NCBI RefSeq assembly: GCF_003149085.1 | Contig: NZ_QGDT01000002.1 | Coordinates: 503,508 to 567,507 of the forward strand | Length of the DNA stretch: 64,000 nt | Reading direction: 5' to 3' | Origin: Dyadobacter jejuensis | Lineage (GTDB): Bacteria; Bacteroidota; Bacteroidia; Cytophagales; Spirosomataceae | Shown here: positions 39,807 to 49,100 of the stretch, piece after piece | Position numbering within the stretch: position 1 is the stretch's first letter | Layout of the letters: the number at the start of each line of letters is the position of its first letter | Translations under genes and position numbers: made by a program | The notes under the pieces: generated by a model | What the model was told of the DNA's origin: nothing | The model's input: the letters and a program-made list of their open reading frames with translations, nothing else | Databases searched by the model: none

Positions 39807-42230
39807 TTGACTCGTATTACACGCCTTATATACTCCTTATCTCTTTCTTTAATTGGCTTCAAAACCTTAGGCGAAGTCCCCGATTTACTAACGCCGGAGG
39901 GCAAAGAAAAATCGATGGATGGCACCAAAATAATAGGTAAAGTAGTCGAAGCGGGCAATTCCAATGCAGTGAGTTTCGCTACAGTAGCCTTATTAATGGC
40001 CGCCGACTCGTCGGTTACCGATGGAGCCGTAGCCGATGTGGATGGCGTTTTCACCATTAGTAATGTTACCTCAGGTTCCTATATGTTGCGGGTGACGAAT
40101 ATGGGGTATCAAACCTTGGTAGTCGACAAAGTTTCGGTCGCTCCCGAATCGGGCCTGATAGACGTGGGCACTTTGGTACTTACCACAGAAGCTACCAAGC
40201 TCAATGAGGTGGTCGTAAGAGCCGAAAAAACGATGATTATTAACGACATCGACAAAAAAATAGTAAACGTAGGACAAGATATGCTCGCCACGAGTACCAA
40301 CGTGAGCGAACTATTAGAAAAAGTCCCGGCGGTATCCTTGGACGAGAATGGTAATCCGCAAGTAAGGGGCAAGGGCAATGTTATCGTATTAATCGACGGC
40401 AAGCCCTCGAGTATGTATGGTAGTGACCTCCCTACTATACTCAAGTCTTTCCCGGCCGATCTGATCGACAGGATCGATGTAATGACCACCCCTTCGGCCA
40501 AATATGAGGGAGACGGAGCATCAGGGGTCATCGATATCATCACTAAAAAAACCAAAATACAGGGGGTAAACGGCGGAGTTCGTTTAACATTAGGCAACCG
40601 AGAAAATTATAATACGGGAGGAAATATTAGCTTTAAAAGAGGCAAACTAGGAATCAATGCCTCTGCCAATGCGGCCATACGCAACCGTTACTGGAAGAGG
40701 GAAATTGACCGGGAAAACTTCCTATCCGACCAAACCACCCTATATTCTCAATATGGTACGGGTAAAAACTACGACGGTGACCTGTTTGGCAGAATAGGCA
40801 TCAATTATGATCTTACAGAAAAAGCCACGGTTTCGGCAGGATTCAATTATTCACGTAATCGTTTTATCAATACCTCTTTCAGTGAAAATAGAACCACAAG
40901 CCAAGCGGATTCGCTTATGGAGCGTTTTTCGCGGTCATCGGACCAAAAAGGCCTAGGCGACAATACCAATATGTATGTAGACTACCGTCAAAAGTTTCGC
41001 AAGGAGGACCATCTATTGACATTTACGGCGAGTTATACCAAGGGTGGTTCCGATAGTGATACGGATTTTGACCAAGAGGGCAATCTCGTAGACCTCATGG
41101 TTCGCCAGCAGAACGAGAAGCTTAACAACAGAAATTCGGTGTATCTGAACACCGATTACACCTGGCCTCTCACTCCGAAGGCGACGGTAGAGGTAGGCTT
41201 AAGGACCCGTTTCAATACCAACGATAACACCAATAACTTCCTTAAGTACGACTTCGAAACGGAGGGCTTCGAGTTCGACCCCTCCATCAGCAATGTTTTT
41301 GCCTACTCCGATGCCTTATATACCGGTTACTCCACCTTTTCTCAAAAAACCGACAACTGGGGTGTGAGAGTCGGAGTACGGGTTACTGACTACAATCAGA
41401 CCATCAACCAGGTCAATATAGACCAGTCCTTCGATGTACATTTCTTAACCTTGGTACCTTCACTGGCGGTAACACGTAAATTGTCGGATGCAGCACAAAT
41501 CAAATTGAACTATAGTCGCCGAGTTCAACGCCCCAATGCTACGTGGCTCAACCCATTTACAGATATTTCGGATCCACTGAATATCAGCACAGGGAACCCA
41601 AACCTGAAACCCGAATTTACCCACAAAGCCGAATTGGGATACTCCAATTATGAAGAAAACTCAGGCATTGGACCGTCCCTATTTATGGATTACTCCAATA
41701 ATGCAATAACGCGGATAAAAACCATAGATGACGAAGGGATTTCCACCTCCCGCTACGACAACGTAGGGCGTGAATTAGCCTATGGCTATGAGATGGACTT
41801 CTTCCAAAGACTCGGAGAAGCCATTAAAATTAATGCCAGTGGACGGGTATTTCGGAGTGAGGTCGTTTCGGCCTTGGCACAAATCGACAACCGGATTTGG
41901 AGCTACTCTGGAAATATAAACGCCTATATCAAACTTCCCCTCGATTTTAGAGCCTCTGCCTATGTAAACTATGAGGGACCTAGGGCCATAGCCCAGGGAA
42001 AAAGAGAGGGAATTGTAGTAGCCAATATGGGGATTCGTAAGAGCATGCTAGAGCGGAAAGCCACGATATCCTTTAGTGTTCAGGACATTTTCCTTTCAAG
42101 AGCCTATAAGAGCCAGTTGGCGACGGCATCATATGTCCAGAACTCCCTTTACCAACAGACCAACCGGCAAATTAACCTGAGCTTCCAGTATCGCTTTGGT
42201 AAGATATCGGCTTCAAGAGACGACGCATAG
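39807..42230 (+). CDS. Outer membrane beta-barrel, TonB-receptor-like protein
   Basis: The 807-residue protein probably starts at the TTG at 39807, because this start alone gives a signal-like segment (LIYSLSLSLIGFKTLGE); the first ATG inside would cut it off. An N-terminal carboxypeptidase-regulatory-like domain (IIGKVVEAGNSNAVSFATVA) is followed by a short plug (VRGKGNVIVLIDGKPSSMYG, DLIDRIDVMTTPSAKYEGDG). A long barrel (about 240-807) ends in aromatic strands (INLSFQYRFG), then SASRDDA. It is a member of the Bacteroidota barrel group without SusD partner, with unknown substrate. The promoter at 39702-39733 and terminator at 42247-42293 mark it as monocistronic. Confidence 0.78.
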   Translation: MTRITRLIYSLSLSLIGFKTLGEVPDLLTPEGKEKSMDGTKIIGKVVEAGNSNAVSFATVALLMAADSSVTDGAVADVDGVFTISNVTSGSYMLRVTNMGYQTLVVDKVSVAPESGLIDVGTLVLTTEATKLNEVVVRAEKTMIINDIDKKIVNVGQDMLATSTNVSELLEKVPAVSLDENGNPQVRGKGNVIVLIDGKPSSMYGSDLPTILKSFPADLIDRIDVMTTPSAKYEGDGASGVIDIITKKTKIQGVNGGVRLTLGNRENYNTGGNISFKRGKLGINASANAAIRNRYWKREIDRENFLSDQTTLYSQYGTGKNYDGDLFGRIGINYDLTEKATVSAGFNYSRNRFINTSFSENRTTSQADSLMERFSRSSDQKGLGDNTNMYVDYRQKFRKEDHLLTFTASYTKGGSDSDTDFDQEGNLVDLMVRQQNEKLNNRNSVYLNTDYTWPLTPKATVEVGLRTRFNTNDNTNNFLKYDFETEGFEFDPSISNVFAYSDALYTGYSTFSQKTDNWGVRVGVRVTDYNQTINQVNIDQSFDVHFLTLVPSLAVTRKLSDAAQIKLNYSRRVQRPNATWLNPFTDISDPLNISTGNPNLKPEFTHKAELGYSNYEENSGIGPSLFMDYSNNAITRIKTIDDEGISTSRYDNVGRELAYGYEMDFFQRLGEAIKINASGRVFRSEVVSALAQIDNRIWSYSGNINAYIKLPLDFRASAYVNYEGPRAIAQGKREGIVVANMGIRKSMLERKATISFSVQDIFLSRAYKSQLATASYVQNSLYQQTNRQINLSFQYRFGKISASRDDA

Positions 42231-42246
42231 CCGACACTCGTTGGAC

Positions 42247-42293
42247 TAACACATAAAAAAATCCTCCAAGTTGGAGGATTTTTTTATGTGTTA
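42247..42293. terminator. Near-perfect 23-base palindromic bidirectional terminator
   Basis: Arms 42247-42269 and 42271-42293 are exact reverse complements around a single G. Each arm holds a CCTCCAA/TTGGAGG core and a seven-base A or T run, so it functions in both directions, ending the plus-strand barrel gene and the minus-strand ThuA-like gene, whose stop is at 42304. Confidence 0.9.
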
Positions 42294-42303
42294 CAGGTTC
42301 AAA

Positions 42304-43038
42304 TTATTTAATTCCTTTACCAGTTGCTGCCCAATAGATACCACCATATAAATGGTCTAAGAAACTCTGATCGGAATAGACCAAGCCAATATGGCCTAGC
42401 CCAGTATAAAATGCACGTCCCCCATCGAAAGTATGGTACCAGGCCACTGGATGCACGGCGCCCATTCCCTCCTTGGGTTTATAGGATTTTTCGTCGAGCG
42501 TTATCAAAAACTTCAAGTCATTGGACTTATAGGGCTTTTGATATTCGTACCATTCGTCGGTCCAAAGCATTCTTTTAGGAAAGCGCTCTAGGCCAGGGAA
42601 ATTACTATCCACTACATCTAGATAGGCCGTTTGCTGGGCGGGGTGCGTCTTAAACATCATCCCAACCAACTTGGTATACCACTCCCAGTCATACTCGGTA
42701 TCGGCGGCGGCATGGACGCCTACCCAACCTTTTCCCGACTTAATAAACCTTTCAAATGCGGCCTGTTGCTCGTCATTGAGTATATCACCAGTCGTATTTA
42801 AAAACACGACCACGTCATACTTCTCCAAATTTTTGTCGTTAAACACAGACCCAGACTCCTGCCAATCAACTGAAAAGTTATGTCTTTGCCCTAGTTGGCG
42901 CACCCCATCAACCCCTTCATGTATAGACTGATGGTGAAAGCCCGCGGTTTTTGTAAATAAAAGGGCCTTAAATTGCTGTGCTTGAGCGACAAATGCACAA
43001 CCCAAAACTAAAAATAAGGTGATGGTTTTCTTAAACAT
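42304..43038 (-). CDS. ThuA-like secreted protein
   Basis: A 244-residue protein with a signal peptide (MFKKTITLFLVLGCAFVAQAQ). One class-I glutamine amidotransferase-like ThuA domain covers the mature part: ALLFTKTAGFHHQSIHEGVDG, VVFLNTTGDILNDEQQAAFE, GWVGVHAAADTEYDW, GGRAFYTGLGH and LYGGIYWAATGK. ThuA proteins are linked to trehalose use and 3-keto-glycoside metabolism, though in most bacteria the reaction is unknown. It stands alone, 27 kb from the DUF1080 locus, but probably belongs to the same kind of keto-sugar pathway by family association. Confidence 0.85.
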   Translation of the reverse strand: MFKKTITLFLVLGCAFVAQAQQFKALLFTKTAGFHHQSIHEGVDGVRQLGQRHNFSVDWQESGSVFNDKNLEKYDVVVFLNTTGDILNDEQQAAFERFIKSGKGWVGVHAAADTEYDWEWYTKLVGMMFKTHPAQQTAYLDVVDSNFPGLERFPKRMLWTDEWYEYQKPYKSNDLKFLITLDEKSYKPKEGMGAVHPVAWYHTFDGGRAFYTGLGHIGLVYSDQSFLDHLYGGIYWAATGKGIK

Positions 43039-43337
43039 ATTCTATATTAAATTAAATGACTCCCACAATTTCACATTTTTTTATTTTATTGCCTAATCAC
43101 ACCCCATTAATATAACATTAAAAGGTAAAGATGTAACCCTACCACCATTACCCCTTCATTACCGCCAGCGAACCAAACAGGGGTACTATTTTTTTTTGTA
43201 ATATTGGGGCATATATGGCATATGTATTGATTATTGATTAATTTAAAATCTTAAACCATTTGGCTCCGGCGGTGTCCAATCATTAAAGGAGTCCTCAAAC
43301 GATGACATTCCTCTGTAAATCAACAATTTTACTGAAT

Positions 43338-44051
43338 ATGAAAAAAAACATAACACTTCTAGCAGTATTGCTTTCATTAAGCTTGGCTAGTTATGGACAG
43401 AAAATACCTGTAGATACCATTTTTGCCAACTATTATAAGGCTACCGGCGGTGAGAAACTGTGGGATTCTATCAAAACATATACGCTAAAGCAAAGCTTTG
43501 CGGCCCCAGGTTCCACACCCTACGACGCTGACATCTCGGTATCGATCCCTGAAAATGCAATGTATAAGTCCAAGACCATTATGAGAAGGAGTTTTATATA
43601 TGGGGTTAAGGACAAAGAAGGGTGGATCAAAGTCCCTATTGGCAGCAAACTGGACGTTCGTGACCTGAGCCCAGCCGAACAAACTAACATGCGTTATGAA
43701 ATTTATGACCTACTCGTGCCGTTTAAAGATTATGACGACCGTGGATTTGTTGCAACAACTGTTGGGCAAGAAACCCTCAATAAAGTACTTACCAACCAAG
43801 TAGAACTTCAGGGTAAGGAAATAAAATATAATTTGTGGTTTGATGCTAAAACAGGACTGTTAGTTCGCAAAAAAGAAACCATGGCCGGTGTTGAAACGAC
43901 CACCGATTTGTCCAATTATGTTAAGTCTAAGTATGGAATACTCTACCCAACCAAGTTAGTAGAGATAAATACCGTCGATAAAAAAGCCGTTACCATCACC
44001 TCTACACTCGATATTAACAAAAGTATTGCCGAGGAGTTATTTGTACGATAA
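43338..44051 (+). CDS. LolA-like outer membrane lipoprotein-sorting-family protein
   Basis: A 237-residue secreted protein from the ATG at 43338; the frame opens 36 bases earlier, but those codons precede the signal peptide (MKKNITLLAVLLSLSLASYGQ). The mature domain fits the LolA/LppX-like half-barrel with several antiparallel strands (IFANYYKATGGEKLWDS, YTLKQSFAAPG, YDLLVPFKDYDDRGF, NLWFDAKTGLLVRKKE). Many proteins of this type in Bacteroidota carry lipids or hydrophobic ligands in the periplasm. Whether this one has a partner is unknown. A terminator follows and the tamB gene starts 115 bases later. Confidence 0.72.
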   Translation: MKKNITLLAVLLSLSLASYGQKIPVDTIFANYYKATGGEKLWDSIKTYTLKQSFAAPGSTPYDADISVSIPENAMYKSKTIMRRSFIYGVKDKEGWIKVPIGSKLDVRDLSPAEQTNMRYEIYDLLVPFKDYDDRGFVATTVGQETLNKVLTNQVELQGKEIKYNLWFDAKTGLLVRKKETMAGVETTTDLSNYVKSKYGILYPTKLVEINTVDKKAVTITSTLDINKSIAEELFVR

Positions 44052-44068
44052 TATCGCCGATTGCCATC

Positions 44069-44106
44069 GAACCTGGACCGTTGCTTACCCAATGGCCCAG
44101 GTTTTT
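44069..44106 (+). terminator. Terminator before tamB
   Basis: AACCTGG (44070-44076) pairs with CCAGGTT (44097-44103), with two further inner base pairs after one mismatch. Five T follow. It isolates tamB from the gene before it. Confidence 0.75.
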
Positions 44107-44165
44107 ATTATCCAAGTTTTTTAGGATACCAATTCTAACCAAACAGCTATAAGGACCACAGGCCC

Positions 44166-47100
44166 ATGAATAAAGTATTAAAGGTATTGGCGATTGTAAT
44201 TCTTACCCTACTATTATTATTAGGGATTATCATCTATGGCATCCAAACTCCTTTTGGCCAAAACCTACTCACCACACAAATCAACACCTTCCTTCGCAAA
44301 AAGCTACGTTCCGACGTAAACATAGAGAAAATTCGGTTCGACATCCCGGACTGGATCGTTCTTGAGGGGGTTTTCTTTGCCGATATGAAAGGAGATACCC
44401 TCCTTTCGGGTCAAAAAATTCGTATCGACCTGGATATGTACCGGCTGATACAGGGCGACATCGGTATCAATACCGTAGAAGTAGCTGGCCTGACAGCTAA
44501 TATTTACCGAACCCTGCCCGACACCACCTTCAACTTCCAGTTTATAGTGGATGCTTTCGCTGGGGAACCTACCGCCCCCGACACGGCTGCAAGTGAACCC
44601 CTGAACATGCGACTGGATAAAATTATCCTTAAAAACATACAATTAAGCTATAGAGATGCCGTCATAGGCACCGATGCCAAAACACATATCGACTCGGCCT
44701 ATGTAGGCTTCGACGCTTTTAATCCGACCACATCGACCTACCACCCTACCCATTTATTCTTAAGAAATAGTGAGGCTTCACTTCGGCTCTATGAAGCCCT
44801 GGCACAGCCAGAGGCCGCTGCTCCTGCAGCCCCCTCCGATCCTGCCGACAGTTTAAATATCAATTTAGGGGATATTGATATTCAAAAATTCAAATGGTCG
44901 TTTATCGATGAAACCAGTGGAATAAATAATGGAGTAAACATTGGCCGCCTCAAAGGGCATGTAAACAAAGTATATGTAGCAGGGCAATATGTAGATCTCA
45001 AAGAAGTGGCTTTAGAAGACATGACGGCCTTTGTCGAATTAGAAAAACGCCTGGCTAAAGCTCCTGTAAAAGATACCATACCGGCACAAGCGCCCACTCC
45101 GGGATGGACGGCCAAGGTGGGCAACCTTACCTTAGCTAACAACGGGCTGCGTTACGACGACTTTAACCAACCCGCGCAAGCCAAGGGTATGGATTATAAT
45201 CATATCAATATTACCAACCTACATATTCAACTCAACGATTTCATTTTCTCCGACGCTAATATTGCCGGTCAGCTAAAATCCGCAAAATTCAGGGATAAAA
45301 GCGGATTCAAAATTGAGTCGTTCCGTACTAACTTCGCATACGGAGTCAAACAAACCTACCTTAAGAACTTGTTGTTGACTACCGGCAACACGACCCTTCG
45401 GGATGAAATGATCCTGAAATACAAAAATATAGATGAACTAACCACGGACCCCTCCAAGGTACAAGTTTCGCTGAACCTAAAAGACAGCAAGGTAGGCTTT
45501 GGCGACATTCTATATCTGGTTCCCGATCTGGTAGAGAGTCCCCCTTTCGACAAGAACCCCAACGGTTCACTTTCGGCAACGGCACGGGTAGAAGGCACTG
45601 TAGATAATTTACAAATTGCCAAGGCCAATTTCAAGCTGAATGACGGTACGATACTGGACCTCAACGGGCGGATACAAGGACTTCCCGACACCGACAAGCT
45701 GGGGCTTAATCTTAGCCTGAACCAATTTTCGACGACCAAGGCGGATCTACTTCAACTATTACCCGACAGCACACTACCGGCCTCTATAGAGCTACCCGAT
45801 TCCCTGGCATTGACTGGGGCGATAGCCGGCGACATGAGCAATATGAACCTGAGCACCAATATCGTCAGCACCTACGGGAATGGGACTTTTACGGGGAACC
45901 TCAAAAATATTACCGATAGCATTAGGGCTGAGTACGACGGAGAACTCGCTTTTCAAGATTTCGACCTCGGAAAGCTTTTAAAACAACCTCCACAAGAAAT
46001 GGGCAAACTCACCCTCAACACGCAAGTGGTAGGGACAGGCTACGCCCTCAGCAGTATGCGTGCCGACCTAACAGGCACCGTACAAAGTGCCAGCATTAAA
46101 GGGTACACCTATAATAACCTCACCCTTCAGGGAGGGATAAACCAAGGCAAAGCGCAACTGGATGCTCAAATAAAGGATACAAATATCGATCTGCAGGTGA
46201 ACGGCCAGGCCGACATCAGCCAAGAGTATCCCACGGCAGCGGCTACGGTGAACGTCGACAACCTCGACCTCACCGCCCTCAATCTCTATGCCGATTCGCT
46301 GGCTATAAAAGGGAATATCAAGATTGATTTTCAGTCCACCAACCCAGACAACCCAAAGGGCACCATAGACGTAGCCAACTTGGTGCTAACGCACCGAGGC
46401 CGTCCTATTGGGCTGGATAGCATGCATGTGGCCATGCTCGATAGCGCTTCCCTAAAAAAGGTTATCGTACAGTCGCCCATCCTAAAATTGGACCTTCAGG
46501 GCAACTATCAATACGAAACCCTTGCCGACGCGGTATTCACCGAGGTAGGCAAGCACCTTAAAGTACCTGAACTGGCCTATACTGAAATACAAGAGCCCAC
46601 CGATTTTACTTTAAATGCTACTTTGACCAACCACCCAGCCATACAAATATTCGTCCCCGAACTTCAGGAAATGAATACCATCAAGCTGGAAGCCAAACTT
46701 AATAACCAGATCGACTCTTCGCTAATAGCCACATTGTCGGCTCCGCTGGTCAGCTACGATAGCCTTAGGACGGAAGGAATGAACCTTAAGTTCTACTCAG
46801 AAAGCCAGCAGGCTGGACTACAGACTACCCTCAAACAACTCTCTACTGGAGGCTTTAGGATGCAGAATGCTAGCCTAGAGGCCGATATCGCCGACAATAA
46901 CCTCGTATATGATTTTACAGTACGCGACTCCGTCCAAAAGGATCGGCATTCTTTGAAGGGTAAAATAGCCATAGCGGGTTCACATTATAGTTTAAGTTTT
47001 AGAGATGGATTATTACTCGACTACCAGCCTTGGCAAGCGCCTAGCGAAGGAACCATCGAATATGCTCCCGATAGCCTGTGGGTAAGAAACATCGCTTTTC

Positions 47101-49100
47101 TTCGAAACCAGCAGGCCTTACGCATCAACAGTACCGATAGCCTTCCGAATAGCCCTTTAGCCATTACCATGGATCAGATAGCCTTGGGGCCTTTGGTAAC
47201 GGCAGTCACCCAGGACAGCACCCTGATGGGCGGAACACTCAACGGAGATTTAGAACTAAAAAACTACTTGACTACCCCACTCTTCACGGGTACTTTTGAC
47301 ATAGAAAAATTGGCCGTTATGCAAATCCCCCTGGGGAAGCTACAAGTCAAGGCCGATAATGAGCGGGAAAACGATATCGCCATTGCACTATCCCTAAAAG
47401 GGGAGGGTAACGACGCCAACTTAGACGGGCATTACAACATCAAAGAGGAACAGGCGCTAAACTTTACCCTAGATCTCAAATCTTTTAGTGGCAAGACTGT
47501 CGAGGCCTTTAGCTTCGGTGAATTGCAACGTGCCTCTGGAAGCCTAAGTGGAAAGACCACCATCACGGGGTCCACTGATAATCCACGCCTCAACGGGGCT
47601 TTGCATTTCAACGAATTTGCCTTCAATGTTACCCAGTTGGGTTCGCGGTATCGGCTCGCCGACCAGAACATCCAATTTAAGGACCAAAATATTCTCTTCA
47701 ATAATTTCATCCTTAAGGACTCCCTCGACCAAGCCTTGCGGGTCAATGGCAATGTAAGTATTGCTACACTACCCGATGTAGGCTATGACCTCAAAGTGGA
47801 TACCAAAAATTTTGTGGCCCTCAACTCCACCCAGAAAGACAACGAGATGTTTTATGGAAAGGCCCTGATCAATGCCGACCTGCGGGTAAAAGGTAAAGGC
47901 TCCAACTCTGTGATAGATGGGGATGTAAAAATCAACTCTGGAAGTAATATCACCTTTGTAATGACCGACGACGTCACCGAGGCTGGAGATGCACGGGTCG
48001 GGGTGATAGAGTTTGTAGATATGAGCGATTCGACCCAAAAGGCTCAAACCCAAAAAGTTGAAACCAATAAAGCCATCACCACCGACTTCGCCACCGAAAT
48101 CACCGTAGACCTCGATGTAGACGATAAATCCCAGTTCACCGTGGTGCTCGATGAGCTTAACGGCGACAACATCAAACTTAAGGGAAATGCGCAACTTACT
48201 GCCGGAGTAGCTCCCAATGGGCAGGTGTACCTGTTAGGTGCCTATGATGTAACGGAAGGTACCTATGATATCACTTTAGAAATCTTAAAAAGGAAATTTG
48301 ATATTGTTAAAGGCAGTAACCTAATCTGGTCGGGCGACCCTATGAAGGCCGATCTGAATATCACCGCCGCTTACACCGTGATGGTGGACCCGGGTTCCAT
48401 TTCTACCAACCTGGTGGGAGGCCGAAAAGTACCGATCGACGTGCAAATCATTATTACCGGAAATCTTACCAATCCCAATATCACCTTCCAGGTGGTTCCA
48501 TCTAAAGATGTTAGCACCGACTTGGCCAAAGAGATTACCAACCAACCCTTTTGGCTCAATATGTCCAACAGTCCTTCGGAGGTTAACAAACAGGCCTTCG
48601 CCTTGTTGATTACCAATCGGTTTATCACCGACCAGTCCAGTAAGGGGGTCAATATTAACTCTAGCGCCGAAGCCATTGCCAGACAAAGCGTGAGTCAGCT
48701 TTTGAGCGACCAGCTTAATAACCTGGCAGGCGACTTGGTAAAAGGTGTAGATGTAGACCTAGACCTCAATTCGACGACCGACCAGACGGCCGGTGCCCGA
48801 ACAGACCTGAATGTGGGAGTAAGTAAAGCCTTCCTCAACGACCGATTGAAGATATCGGTCGGCAAGAACTTCGAACTGGAGAATCAAAACGGAAGCAGTG
48901 GATCCTCAGAGGTTTTCGACAATATAGCCCTAGACTACTCCCTATCACGTGACGGAAGGTACCTTTTTAGGGCGTTTAGAAAGAACCAATACCAATCTAT
49001 TTTGGAAGGTTTTATCATTGAAACCGGGGTCAGCTTTATTGTTACTGCGGACTATGATTTGTTACAAGAGTTTTTCAAAAGACAACAAGATGAAAAATAA
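44166..49100 (+). CDS. tamB: TamB-family translocation/assembly module protein
   Basis: A very long protein, 1644 residues, with an N-terminal membrane anchor (residues 5-27, LAIVILTLLLLLGIIIYGI). An AsmA/TamB-like extended beta-taco follows, recognisable by its endless short strands with Asp/Asn turns (NLTLANNGLRYDD, LTGTVQSASIKGYTYNNLTL). The C-terminal DUF490 domain (about 1180-1640) carries TVVLDELNGDNIKLKGNAQL, YLLGAYDVTEGTYDITLEIL and the terminal strands (LNVGVSKAFLNDRLKISVGK). The protein bridges inner and outer membranes and moves phospholipid or helps insert outer-membrane proteins. Its partner gene starts inside its last codons, confirming the tamB identity. Confidence 0.93.
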   Translation: MNKVLKVLAIVILTLLLLLGIIIYGIQTPFGQNLLTTQINTFLRKKLRSDVNIEKIRFDIPDWIVLEGVFFADMKGDTLLSGQKIRIDLDMYRLIQGDIGINTVEVAGLTANIYRTLPDTTFNFQFIVDAFAGEPTAPDTAASEPLNMRLDKIILKNIQLSYRDAVIGTDAKTHIDSAYVGFDAFNPTTSTYHPTHLFLRNSEASLRLYEALAQPEAAAPAAPSDPADSLNINLGDIDIQKFKWSFIDETSGINNGVNIGRLKGHVNKVYVAGQYVDLKEVALEDMTAFVELEKRLAKAPVKDTIPAQAPTPGWTAKVGNLTLANNGLRYDDFNQPAQAKGMDYNHINITNLHIQLNDFIFSDANIAGQLKSAKFRDKSGFKIESFRTNFAYGVKQTYLKNLLLTTGNTTLRDEMILKYKNIDELTTDPSKVQVSLNLKDSKVGFGDILYLVPDLVESPPFDKNPNGSLSATARVEGTVDNLQIAKANFKLNDGTILDLNGRIQGLPDTDKLGLNLSLNQFSTTKADLLQLLPDSTLPASIELPDSLALTGAIAGDMSNMNLSTNIVSTYGNGTFTGNLKNITDSIRAEYDGELAFQDFDLGKLLKQPPQEMGKLTLNTQVVGTGYALSSMRADLTGTVQSASIKGYTYNNLTLQGGINQGKAQLDAQIKDTNIDLQVNGQADISQEYPTAAATVNVDNLDLTALNLYADSLAIKGNIKIDFQSTNPDNPKGTIDVANLVLTHRGRPIGLDSMHVAMLDSASLKKVIVQSPILKLDLQGNYQYETLADAVFTEVGKHLKVPELAYTEIQEPTDFTLNATLTNHPAIQIFVPELQEMNTIKLEAKLNNQIDSSLIATLSAPLVSYDSLRTEGMNLKFYSESQQAGLQTTLKQLSTGGFRMQNASLEADIADNNLVYDFTVRDSVQKDRHSLKGKIAIAGSHYSLSFRDGLLLDYQPWQAPSEGTIEYAPDSLWVRNIAFLRNQQALRINSTDSLPNSPLAITMDQIALGPLVTAVTQDSTLMGGTLNGDLELKNYLTTPLFTGTFDIEKLAVMQIPLGKLQVKADNERENDIAIALSLKGEGNDANLDGHYNIKEEQALNFTLDLKSFSGKTVEAFSFGELQRASGSLSGKTTITGSTDNPRLNGALHFNEFAFNVTQLGSRYRLADQNIQFKDQNILFNNFILKDSLDQALRVNGNVSIATLPDVGYDLKVDTKNFVALNSTQKDNEMFYGKALINADLRVKGKGSNSVIDGDVKINSGSNITFVMTDDVTEAGDARVGVIEFVDMSDSTQKAQTQKVETNKAITTDFATEITVDLDVDDKSQFTVVLDELNGDNIKLKGNAQLTAGVAPNGQVYLLGAYDVTEGTYDITLEILKRKFDIVKGSNLIWSGDPMKADLNITAAYTVMVDPGSISTNLVGGRKVPIDVQIIITGNLTNPNITFQVVPSKDVSTDLAKEITNQPFWLNMSNSPSEVNKQAFALLITNRFITDQSSKGVNINSSAEAIARQSVSQLLSDQLNNLAGDLVKGVDVDLDLNSTTDQTAGARTDLNVGVSKAFLNDRLKISVGKNFELENQNGSSGSSEVFDNIALDYSLSRDGRYLFRAFRKNQYQSILEGFIIETGVSFIVTADYDLLQEFFKRQQDEK

